DNA from: Firmicutes bacterium UBA6418
GTDB lineage: Bacteria; Bacillota; Clostridia; Peptostreptococcales; Anaerovoracaceae
Direction: 5' to 3'
DNA length: 35,214 bases
NCBI GenBank assembly: GCA_002439735.1
Contig: DJPG01000058.1
Span: 1 to 35,214, forward strand
Position numbers and translations under genes: made by a program. Below are positions 8,313-15,080 of the stretch, piece by piece (within the stretch, counting starts at the first letter, position 1; every line of letters begins with the position of its first letter). The notes beneath the pieces were generated by a model, which ran no database searches, was not told the DNA's origin, and saw only the letters and a program-made list of their open reading frames with translations.

Positions 8313-9232
8313 TCGTATTTGACAGTTTAGAAAAAATCAAAGATATGCCCGAAACCGCGACAGCGCTCGGCAACTTTGACGGCGTACATGTGGGACATCG
8401 CGCGATCATCAACGCAACCGTAAAAAAAGCAAAGGAGTGCGGCCTAAAGAGCTGTGTCTTTACGTTTTCCAACCACCCCAAGAGCTTGATTCCGGGCGCG
8501 AAACCGGTCAAGAATATCATTTACCGGGAGGAAAAAGCCGCGCTGATCGAGCAGATGGGCGTGGATTATCTGGTCGATATCCCGTTTACCGCAAAGATCA
8601 TGACCATGGAACCGGAAGTGTTCGTCCGGCAGCTGCTGGTGGATTCCCTGCGCGCGAAGGAATTATTTTGCGGCTTCAATTATCATTTTGGCTTCCGCGG
8701 CGCGGGCGACGTGCAGAAGCTGCGCATTCTCGGCGCGCAATATGGATTTCATGTCAATGCCGTGCCGGCTGTCATGGTAGACGGCGATGTAGTCAGCTCC
8801 ACGCTGATCCGCGGTCTGATTATGGCTGGTGAAATGGATGAATGTGCGAAGTTCCTGGGGCGAAATTACGATATCGGCGGAGAAGTGGTGGTCGGCAATC
8901 GACTGGGTAAGAGTCTGGGCTTTCCGACTTCCAATATCATGATCGACGAGACAATGGTCACGCCGCCGAACGGGGTCTACATCACCTACTGCATCTACAA
9001 CGGCGTGCGTTATCCGAGCATTACGAATGTTGGCATCAAGCCTACTATCGGTACTTTTAAGAAAAACATGGAGACGCACATTTTCAATTTCGATAAAGAA
9101 CTCTATGGGAAGCTTATCAAGATTGAGTTTATCAAGAAAACCCGCGATGAAGTGAAGTTTTCCAATCTCAAAGAACTCTCCGCTCAGATCGCCAAAGACT
9201 GCCGCGAAGCGAAAGCGTTCCACGGTCTGTAG
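8309..9232 (+). CDS. ribF: Bifunctional riboflavin kinase / FAD synthetase RibF
   Basis: RibF phosphorylates riboflavin to FMN and adenylylates FMN to FAD. The 307 residues have the N-terminal nucleotidyltransferase domain with LGNFDGVHVGH near residue 16 and the later FGFNYHFGF-like block (FCGFNYHFG). The C-terminal kinase domain carries GEVVVGNRLGKSLGFPTSNI and NGVYI. ATG 8309 overlaps the truB stop by four bases; AGTGAGG provides the ribosome site. It is the last gene of the operon that began at rimP. The flavin cofactor it makes is used by the NfnAB enzymes further downstream, although they are not co-transcribed. Confidence 0.96.
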   Translation: MIVFDSLEKIKDMPETATALGNFDGVHVGHRAIINATVKKAKECGLKSCVFTFSNHPKSLIPGAKPVKNIIYREEKAALIEQMGVDYLVDIPFTAKIMTMEPEVFVRQLLVDSLRAKELFCGFNYHFGFRGAGDVQKLRILGAQYGFHVNAVPAVMVDGDVVSSTLIRGLIMAGEMDECAKFLGRNYDIGGEVVVGNRLGKSLGFPTSNIMIDETMVTPPNGVYITYCIYNGVRYPSITNVGIKPTIGTFKKNMETHIFNFDKELYGKLIKIEFIKKTRDEVKFSNLKELSAQIAKDCREAKAFHGL

Positions 9233-9297
9233 CCAAGAATGTCGAAAAATGTAAAAGAATCTTTTTGAAAACGAGGATGGGATTTTGCGAAAAACAA

Positions 9298-9326
9298 TTG
9301 ACGAAACAGCCCGGCTGTGATAGTAT
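9298..9326 (+). promoter_or_regulatory. Promoter of rpsO
   Basis: TTGACG (9298-9303) and TAGTAT (9321-9326) have 17-bp spacing, and TG at 9318-9319 forms an extended -10. Transcription should begin near 9333, giving an 80-base structured leader before rpsO. Confidence 0.75.
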
Positions 9327-9344
9327 TAGTTGTTGAAATAAATA

Positions 9345-9391
9345 CCTTTGCTGCGCTTGCGCGATACTCTGACGCCGTGCCCGGCAACAGG
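9345..9391 (+). promoter_or_regulatory. Structured rpsO leader, probable S15 autoregulatory element
   Basis: CCTTTGCTG (9345-9353) pairs with CGGCAACAGG (9382-9391), leaving one bulged C and one G-U pair. Between the arms are GCGC repeats and the bases GATACTC. A closed, branched structure just upstream of the start codon fits the S15-binding leaders known to control rpsO in several bacterial groups. The exact class cannot be named without a covariance search. Confidence 0.5.
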
Positions 9392-9415
9392 CAAATCAAG
9401 AAAAGGAGAAAAAAC

Positions 9416-9682
9416 ATGATTACAAAAGAAATCAAACAGCAGATCATCAAAGACTACCAGTTAAAAGAGGGAGATACCGGATCTCCGGAAGTACAGATCG
9501 CGATCTTAACTTACCGGATCAACGACCTGAATGAACACCTCAAGACACACAAAAAAGACCACCACTCCAGAAGAGGTCTGTTAAAGATGGTAGGTCAGAG
9601 AAGAAACCTTCTTGCGTACCTGAAGGAAAATGATCTGGAGAGATATAGAACTCTGATCGCTCGTTTAGGATTAAGAAAGTAG
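9416..9682 (+). CDS. rpsO: Small ribosomal subunit protein uS15
   Basis: S15 is a primary 16S rRNA binding protein that nucleates assembly of the central domain of the 30S subunit. The 88-residue product matches the usual length and carries the family blocks GDTGSPEVQIA, LTYRINDLNEHLKTHKKDHHSRRGLL and YRTLIARLGLRK. ATG 9416 follows AAAAGGAG at 9401-9408; the in-frame extension from 9317 overlaps the promoter and is not real. The gene has its own promoter and terminator, so it is transcribed alone apart from any readthrough into pnp. Confidence 0.98.
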   Translation: MITKEIKQQIIKDYQLKEGDTGSPEVQIAILTYRINDLNEHLKTHKKDHHSRRGLLKMVGQRRNLLAYLKENDLERYRTLIARLGLRK

Positions 9683-9704
9683 GTTTTCAATTTACTATGG
9701 ATTT

Positions 9705-9738
9705 AAGCGGGGCAAAAGGAAAACCCCGCTTATTTTTT
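9705..9738 (+). terminator. Rho-independent terminator after rpsO
   Basis: AAGCGGGG (9705-9712) pairs perfectly with CCCCGCTT (9724-9731); a T-rich tail with six consecutive T (9733-9738) follows. Confidence 0.9.
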
Positions 9739-9780
9739 CAAGAACATTTATTAAAAAACGCGTGTCCGCTGCCAGTATGA

Positions 9781-9846
9781 TGTGACTCTCTGAAAGAGTT
9801 TTCTTTGTGGATGATGAAGGAGACGAAACTTTTTCAGAGAGTCATA
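9781..9846 (+). promoter_or_regulatory. Long stem-loop in the pnp leader
   Basis: Bases 9781-9802 pair with 9825-9846 to give an uninterrupted 22-bp helix with about three G-U pairs and a 22-base loop; the outer 13 bp (TGACTCTCTGAAA at 9783-9795) are perfect Watson-Crick. It lies 39 bases before the pnp start. Length and perfection are those of an RNase III substrate. In Escherichia coli a leader stem-loop cut by RNase III mediates PNPase autoregulation; an analogous role here is inference. Confidence 0.7.
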
Positions 9847-9884
9847 CGAAGCCGGATCGCGCGGAAAAGAACAGGAGGACAAAA

Positions 9885-12002
9885 ATGCCTAGATTTACAG
9901 ATTACAGAACATTTAAGTATCCCCTCGGCGGAAGACTTTTGCAGATTGAGATCGGCAAGGTCTGCGAGCAGGCGAACGGACAGGCGTGGGTACGCTACGG
10001 CGATACGGTGGTCAATGTGACCGTATGCTGCTCCAAAGAACCCAAAGAAGGAATTGACTTCTTCCCACTGAGCTGTGACTTCGAAGAAAGAATGTATTCC
10101 GTCGGCAAGATTCCGGGCGGATTCATCAAGCGAGAGGGTAGACCGTCCGAACACGCGATCCTGACTTCCCGTCTGATGGACAGACCGTTAAGACCGCTGT
10201 TTCCGAAGGGCTTCTATAACGATGTCGTTGTCGTTGCGACCTGTATGTCGGTTGACCCGGACTGCAGTCCGGAAATTGCCGCGATGATCGGTTCATCCAT
10301 CGCCATCGCGATCTCCGATATTCCGTGGGACGGACCGACCGCATCCGTAAAGGTTGGCAGAGTCGACGGCAAGTTCGTCATCAACCCGACGCTGGAGCAG
10401 CGTGAAGTTTCCGATATCGACATGACGGTCGCAGGCACCAAGGAAGCCATCATGATGGTCGAAGCGGGCGCCAAAGAGGTACCGGAAATGGTCATGCTCG
10501 ACGCAATCCTTTTCGCGCATGAAGAGATCAAAAAGATCGTAGAATTCATTGATCAGATCGTTGCTGAACTCGGCAAGCCGAAGATGGAAGTGGAACTCTA
10601 CAAGCCGCTGGATGAGATCGACGCCGCAGTCAGAGCGTATGCTGCGCCGAAGATGAGAGAAGCGATCCATACCGTCGACAAGCTGGAAAGACTGGACAAT
10701 ATGGATAAGGTGGAAGTAGAGACCAAGGAATACTTTGCGGAAACCTATCCGGACAATATGAAAGATATCGATGCCGTTTTATATAATATCACGAAGGAAA
10801 CCGTACGCGGGATGATCCTGGACGAGGGCATTCGTCCGGACAACCGTAAATGTGACGAAATTCGTCCGATCTACTGTGAGACCGGTTTGCTGCCGCGCGT
10901 ACACGGAACAGGCCTGTTCAAGAGAGGTCAGACGCAGGTGCTTTCTTCCTGCACCCTGGCTCCGGCTTCCGAAGCGCAGGTCATTGATGGCATCACCGAA
11001 CAGACCGAAAAACGGTATATCCATCATTATAATTTTCCGGGATACTCCACAGGTGAAGCGAAATCTCCGCGCTCTCCGGGCAGAAGAGAGATTGGCCACG
11101 GTGCATTAGCAGAAAGAGCGCTCCTGCCTGTAATCCCGCCGGTGGAAGAATTCCCGTACGCGATTCGCGTGGTATCGGATGTTTTATCTTCCAACGGGTC
11201 AACCTCTATGGGCTCTACCTGCGGTTCCTGCCTGGCGCTGATGGATGCCGGCGTACCGATCAAACGACCGGTTTCGGGTATTGCCATGGGTCTGATCGAA
11301 AGGGTCAAAGAGGACGGAAGCTCCGAATTCGCGATCTTAAGCGATATTCAGGGTATGGAAGATTTCCTCGGCGACATGGACTTTAAGGTAACCGGTACCG
11401 AGATCGGTGTGACCGCGATTCAGATGGATATCAAGGTACACGGCCTGTCCAGAGAGATTCTCGAAAAAGCGCTCAAACAGGCAAAAGAGGGAAGAATGTT
11501 CATCATGGGCAAGATGCTGGAAGAAATCCCGGCACCGCGTCCGGAGCTGTCCAAGTGGGCACCGCGCGCCATTTCCATGATGATCAATCCGGACAAGATC
11601 CGTATCGTCATCGGCAAGGGCGGTGAAACGATCAACGGTCTGGTTGAAAAATACGACGTGAAGATCGACATCAACGATGATGGTCTGGTTTCCATCTACG
11701 GCACGGACGGCGCGATGGCAGAGGCTTGCAAGCATGAGATTGAGATCCTGACAAAGGATGTGGAAGTCGGCGAAGTTTACGAGGGCAGAGTCACCAGAAT
11801 TCTCAGCACCGCAAAGGGCTCTGTCGGCGCATTCATCGAGATCCTGCCGGGCAAGGAGGGTCTGCTGCACATCTCCAAGATGGCCAAGGAAAGAGTGGAA
11901 AAAGTCGAAGACGTCATGAATGTCGGCGATATTGTAAAGGTAAAGGTTGTAGAGATCGACAACCAGAACCGTATCAACCTTTCCAGAAAAGAACTGCTGT
12001 AA
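9885..12002 (+). CDS. pnp: Polyribonucleotide nucleotidyltransferase (PNPase)
   Basis: PNPase degrades RNA 3'-to-5' by phosphorolysis, releasing nucleoside diphosphates, and can add tails in reverse. ATG 9885 follows AGGAGG at 9873-9878 and gives 705 residues, the normal size; an in-frame ATG at 9807 lies in the leader hairpin. The two RNase PH-like domains are evident: an N-terminal one with FIKREGRPSEHAILTSRLMDRPLRPLF, and a second with GTGLFKRGQTQ, GSTSMGS and the active-site block GDMDFKVTG. A KH domain (IVIGKGGETING) and a C-terminal S1 domain ending INLSRKELL follow. Probably monocistronic, with a terminator after it. Confidence 0.98.
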   Translation: MPRFTDYRTFKYPLGGRLLQIEIGKVCEQANGQAWVRYGDTVVNVTVCCSKEPKEGIDFFPLSCDFEERMYSVGKIPGGFIKREGRPSEHAILTSRLMDRPLRPLFPKGFYNDVVVVATCMSVDPDCSPEIAAMIGSSIAIAISDIPWDGPTASVKVGRVDGKFVINPTLEQREVSDIDMTVAGTKEAIMMVEAGAKEVPEMVMLDAILFAHEEIKKIVEFIDQIVAELGKPKMEVELYKPLDEIDAAVRAYAAPKMREAIHTVDKLERLDNMDKVEVETKEYFAETYPDNMKDIDAVLYNITKETVRGMILDEGIRPDNRKCDEIRPIYCETGLLPRVHGTGLFKRGQTQVLSSCTLAPASEAQVIDGITEQTEKRYIHHYNFPGYSTGEAKSPRSPGRREIGHGALAERALLPVIPPVEEFPYAIRVVSDVLSSNGSTSMGSTCGSCLALMDAGVPIKRPVSGIAMGLIERVKEDGSSEFAILSDIQGMEDFLGDMDFKVTGTEIGVTAIQMDIKVHGLSREILEKALKQAKEGRMFIMGKMLEEIPAPRPELSKWAPRAISMMINPDKIRIVIGKGGETINGLVEKYDVKIDINDDGLVSIYGTDGAMAEACKHEIEILTKDVEVGEVYEGRVTRILSTAKGSVGAFIEILPGKEGLLHISKMAKERVEKVEDVMNVGDIVKVKVVEIDNQNRINLSRKELL

Positions 12003-12035
12003 GCGAGCAGCTTCGTAAGTTTATACGATAAGATA

Positions 12036-12068
12036 AAAGTCTGCATCGGGTCAAGGTGCAGACTTTTT
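12036..12068 (+). terminator. Rho-independent terminator after pnp
   Basis: AAAGTCTGCA (12036-12045) pairs perfectly with TGCAGACTTT (12057-12066), ending in TTTTT and a T-rich run. Confidence 0.9.
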
Positions 12069-12427
12069 GGTTGTTTTTGTTGTTGAAAAAAGAATTGCAA
12101 AATAATAAGATTCAGATTATTTATTCTTTTAACCTGTGCAAAGGGCGCGTAGGCAGTACATTATGCATACATAGAAAATCCTGGAAGTGCGGGGAGCATC
12201 TGCACGAACGGAACGTACGTAAGCCGGATACACGCACAAGCACTCCTGTCCTCCTTAGTCATAGGAGATTTGTTTTCAAAAACAAAAAACGACAGATTTC
12301 AATGTTGAAATTCATGGTCTGCGTACAAATCCGCGATCAAAACGAGATTTTGACAGATATTTCACGAAATTTTGTTCTGAAACACAAATAAATATAAAAA
12401 AATTATTGAAAAAATATAAAAAAGGTG
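12069..12427 (+). other. Gene-poor stretch between pnp and the liv leader
   Basis: No convincing gene is seen. A 111-codon open frame (12056-12391) begins in the pnp terminator, lacks a ribosome site and looks non-coding. TTGAAA (12083-12088) and TAAGAT (12106-12111) at 17-bp spacing could be a promoter. Small hairpins follow: CTCCT/AGGAG (12251-12267), TTTGTTTT/AAAACAAA (12269-12286) and ATTTCAA/TTGAAAT (12296-12311). The sequence then turns strongly A/T-rich before the leader promoter. A non-coding RNA is possible but I recognise no known family. Confidence 0.4.
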
Positions 12428-12456
12428 TTGACAGGGAAGAAAACCTATGGTAAACT
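12428..12456 (+). promoter_or_regulatory. Promoter of the liv leader and probably the liv operon
   Basis: Perfect TTGACA (12428-12433), 17-bp spacer, TAAACT (12451-12456), with TG at 12448-12449 forming an extended -10. Transcription would start near 12463, about 25 bases before the leader ORF. No good promoter is seen between the attenuator and livJ, so this one probably serves the operon. Confidence 0.75.
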
Positions 12457-12487
12457 TCGTATATCACTTAAGGAAAGGAGAAAGAAA

Positions 12488-12649
12488 ATGAACTTCATGG
12501 TAAACCTGCTAGTCATTATTAGCATTCTAGTCATTAGCATTATTTTGCTAGTCGTCATCCTCGGGATCGAGGTCGTGATTAGAAATAGTGCAAGTTTGCA
12601 TGCAGGAAATCGAAAAAGTTCGTTTTTATCTTTGATAGATATTTACTGA
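12488..12649 (+). CDS. Ile/Leu/Val-rich leader peptide of the liv operon
   Basis: A 53-codon ORF with ATG 12488, a strong ribosome site (AAGGAAAGGAG, 12470-12480) and a near-ideal promoter just upstream. Residues 5-31 contain 22 Ile, Leu or Val residues out of 27 (for example LLVIISILVISIILLVVILG). Three Leu codons are CTA, which looks uncommon in neighbouring genes, and the last seven codons again hold TTA, TTG, ATA and ATT. The composition resembles the ilv leader peptides of enteric bacteria. The stop codon lies inside the 5' arm of the first of two stem-loops, and a BCAA transporter follows. I infer a regulatory peptide whose translation senses charged branched-chain tRNAs. The hydrophobic part could also be a membrane helix, so a small membrane protein is the main alternative. 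Confidence 0.7.
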   Translation: MNFMVNLLVIISILVISIILLVVILGIEVVIRNSASLHAGNRKSSFLSLIDIY

Positions 12650-12729
12650 TTCGTGATAAGCACAAGACATCATGGTAGGCTTTTCAAGAGCTTATCACCG
12701 TCAGTAAACATAGAACTTTAGAAGCCTGC
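12642..12729 (+). promoter_or_regulatory. Alternative stem-loops of a putative liv attenuator
   Basis: First structure: TTTACTGA (12642-12649) plus GTGATAAGC (12653-12661) pair with GCTTATCAC (12690-12698) plus TCAGTAAA (12701-12708), 17 bp with one small internal loop; the 5' arm contains the leader stop codon. Second structure: GTAGGCTTTT (12675-12684), in the loop of the first, is complementary to AGAAGCCTGC (12720-12729) with two G-U pairs. That second pairing would consume the 5' arm of the downstream terminator and so would act as an antiterminator. The geometry matches ribosome-controlled attenuation; the direction of control is inference. Confidence 0.6.
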
Positions 12730-12752
12730 GGCAAACGAAGCCGTGGGCTTTT
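12722..12752 (+). terminator. Terminator between the leader ORF and livJ
   Basis: AAGCCTGCGGC (12722-12732) pairs with GCCGTGGGCTT (12740-12750) through 11 pairs, two of them G-U, followed by TTTTATTG. The tail is shorter than in the other terminators of this window, as expected for a conditional terminator. Confidence 0.7.
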
Positions 12753-12830
12753 ATTGTTTCAGCCTTAAGCCATAAAAAAAGAAAAATTGCAATCAAATCA
12801 AAACAAAAATGAAAGATGGAGGAAACCAAA

Positions 12831-14015
12831 ATGAAAAAGCAATCTTATTTTAAAAAGTTCGCAGCCGTTGCCATGGCTGCAGTCATGACGGTCGCGTTTG
12901 CGTCCTGCGGCAACAGCGACACCGGTAACAGTGACAACGCGGGAGATTCTTCCGCAAAATTCGTAATCGGCGGCATCGGGCCTACAACCGGCGGCGCGGC
13001 AGTTTACGGGCAGGCAGTTAAGAACGCGGCAGAAATGGCAGCCGAAGAAATCAACGCAGCAGGCGGCATCAATGGCTACCAGATCGAATTCAAGTGGCAG
13101 GATGACGAACACGACACCGAAAAAGCCGTCAACGCTTATAACGCATTAAAAGACGACGGCATGCAGATGTTAATGGGTACCGTTACTTCCGCCCCTTGTA
13201 CCGCAGTCGTAGCGTTGACTTCCGAAGATAATATGTTCCAGCTGACACCTTCTGCTTCCGCAGTAGAATCCATTCAAGGAGATAATGCATTCAGAGTATG
13301 CTTCTCCGACCCGAACCAGGGTGTTGGTTCCGCGGACTACTTCGCAGAGCACTTCCCGGATGCGAAGGTTGGTGTTGTTTACAACTCCTCCGATGTATAC
13401 TCCAACGGTATTTATAAGACCTTCAAGACAGAAGCAGCAGCAAAGGGCGTAAACATTGTCGCAGCAGAAGCATTCACGAAGGACTCCGCACAGGACTTCA
13501 CCGTACAGATCCAAAAGATGAAAGAATCCGGCGCGGACTTAGTATTCCTTCCGTTCTACGCACAGGAAGCTTCCTTATTCTTAACACAGGCAGATAAAGC
13601 AGGCTTAGATGTACAGTTCTTCGGCTGTGACGGACTTGACGGCGTGATCGACCAGTTAGGCTCCAACGCGAAATTGGCAGAAGGCGTTATGCTCCTGACA
13701 CCATTTGCTGCCGACTCCGAGGATCCGAAATCGAAAGCATTCACAGAGGCTTATGAAAAGAAATATAACGGTGAAGTGCCGAACCAGTTCGCGGCAGACG
13801 CTTACGACGCAATGTACATCATCAAGGACGCAGCCGAAAAGGCAAATGTAACACCTGATATGAGTGTTTCCGATATCTGTGACGCTATGAAGAAAGCAAT
13901 GACCGAAATCGAATTTACCGGCGTAACCGGAACCATGACATGGTCTGCAGACGGCGAACCGACCAAGACTCCGATGGCAATGGTAATCAAAGACGGTAGC
14001 TATAAGGCTCTTTAA
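12831..14015 (+). CDS. livJ: Branched-chain amino acid ABC transporter, substrate-binding lipoprotein
   Basis: Extracellular receptor that captures Leu, Ile or Val (possibly related amino acids) and delivers them to LivHM. ATG 12831 is preceded by GGAGG at 12818-12822; the ATG at 12816 has no room for a ribosome site. The 394-residue product has a lysine-rich signal peptide and a lipobox with Cys26 (FASC), so the mature protein is lipid-anchored to the outer face of the membrane. It then shows the periplasmic-binding type I fold (IGGIGPTTGGAAVYGQ, AAEEINAAGGINGYQIEF, YNSSDVYSNG). Codon use appears more optimal than in the permease genes, consistent with high expression. Two hairpins separate it from livH. 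Exact substrate cannot be proved from sequence. Confidence 0.93.
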   Translation: MKKQSYFKKFAAVAMAAVMTVAFASCGNSDTGNSDNAGDSSAKFVIGGIGPTTGGAAVYGQAVKNAAEMAAEEINAAGGINGYQIEFKWQDDEHDTEKAVNAYNALKDDGMQMLMGTVTSAPCTAVVALTSEDNMFQLTPSASAVESIQGDNAFRVCFSDPNQGVGSADYFAEHFPDAKVGVVYNSSDVYSNGIYKTFKTEAAAKGVNIVAAEAFTKDSAQDFTVQIQKMKESGADLVFLPFYAQEASLFLTQADKAGLDVQFFGCDGLDGVIDQLGSNAKLAEGVMLLTPFAADSEDPKSKAFTEAYEKKYNGEVPNQFAADAYDAMYIIKDAAEKANVTPDMSVSDICDAMKKAMTEIEFTGVTGTMTWSADGEPTKTPMAMVIKDGSYKAL

Positions 14016-14110
14016 TCGAAAGCGGAGCATGACGAAACAAGAACATTCAGAGAGGAAAGACAAGTAGAGAGATGTTTTCGACAATGTTTCGGAGATGATC
14101 ATAAAGGAAA

Positions 14111-14168
14111 GGGGACCGGCACGCAGCAGGTCCCCACTTCCGCTATATCGAAGCACAAGGTATATAGC
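14111..14168 (+). promoter_or_regulatory. Two intercistronic hairpins between livJ and livH
   Basis: GGGGACC (14111-14117) pairs with GGTCCCC (14129-14135), and GCTATAT (14142-14148) with ATATAGC (14162-14168). Neither is followed by a T-run. Such hairpins often protect the upstream receptor mRNA from 3' decay or partly terminate, giving more binding protein than permease. Confidence 0.55.
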
Positions 14169-14192
14169 ATAAAGAAAAAATGAGGTAATTTT

Positions 14193-15071
14193 ATGAATTT
14201 TCTGTCTTATCTGATCAGCGGCATCAGCCTGGGAAGCGTATATGCGCTGATCGCACTTGGGTATACAATGGTATACGGTATCGCGAAGATGCTGAACTTT
14301 GCGCACGGTGACGTTATCATGATTGGTGGTTTCGTGATTTTCACAGCGGTTTCTTCGCTACACACGTCTGCCGGCGTGGCGATTGTCTGTGCCATCATCG
14401 TCTGCACGGTACTGGGAGTAGCCATTGAAAAAATTGCATATAAACCATTGAGAAACGCTCCGCCTTTGGCAGTTCTGATCACCGCTATCGGTGTCAGCTA
14501 TTTTCTCCAGAATGTTGCGCTTTTGATCTTCGGATCGGCCTCCAGAAACTTTCCGGACATTCTGCATCTTCCGGACTGGCATGTCGCAGAAGGTCTGACC
14601 ATCACAGGGGAAGCCATTCTGACAATTGCCTTGACGATCGTTATCATGATTGCGTTGACATTCTTTATCAACCATACGAGAATCGGATCGGCTATGCAGG
14701 CGGTTTCCGAAGACAGAGGCGCCGCACAACTGATGGGCGTCAACGTCAACAGCACGATCAGCGTGACGTTTGCGATCGGTTCGGCGCTGGCGGCGGTCGC
14801 GAGTCTTTTGCTCTGCTCATCCTATCCGCTGATCGGGCCATATACCGGCGCAATGCCGGGTATTAAGGCCTTTGTAGCGGCAGTATTCGGCGGCATCGGC
14901 TCTATTCCGGGCGCGATGATCGGCGGCATTCTTCTCGGTGTGATTGAAAACCTCAGCAAAGCGTATATTTCTTCAACCTTATCCGACGCGATCGTCTTCG
15001 GCGTACTGATTATCGTACTGCTTGTCAAACCGACCGGTATCCTCGGAAAAGCAATGCGAGAGAAAGTGTAG
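14193..15071 (+). CDS. livH: Branched-chain amino acid ABC transporter permease LivH
   Basis: Integral membrane permease of the HAAT family; pairs with LivM to form the translocation pathway. The 292-residue protein starts at ATG 14193 (GAGGT at 14182-14186) and has about eight hydrophobic segments. Family blocks are SGISLGSVYALIALGYTMVYGI at the N-terminus, then NFAHGD, the cytoplasmic-loop motif AMQAVSEDRGAAQLMGVNV (the ATPase-coupling region) and the C-terminal VFGGIGSIPGAMIGG. It ends immediately before livM. Confidence 0.95.
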   Translation: MNFLSYLISGISLGSVYALIALGYTMVYGIAKMLNFAHGDVIMIGGFVIFTAVSSLHTSAGVAIVCAIIVCTVLGVAIEKIAYKPLRNAPPLAVLITAIGVSYFLQNVALLIFGSASRNFPDILHLPDWHVAEGLTITGEAILTIALTIVIMIALTFFINHTRIGSAMQAVSEDRGAAQLMGVNVNSTISVTFAIGSALAAVASLLLCSSYPLIGPYTGAMPGIKAFVAAVFGGIGSIPGAMIGGILLGVIENLSKAYISSTLSDAIVFGVLIIVLLVKPTGILGKAMREKV

Positions 15072-15080
15072 GTGGCCGGT

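Noticed and set aside
12056..12391. 111-codon open frame after pnp
   Set aside because: It starts inside the pnp terminator, lacks a ribosome site, and its translation looks like non-coding sequence.
12069..12830. T-box riboswitch in front of liv
   Set aside because: No T-box core sequence (AGGGTGG-type) or antiterminator bulge was found; the Ile/Leu/Val-rich ORF with alternative stems explains the region better.
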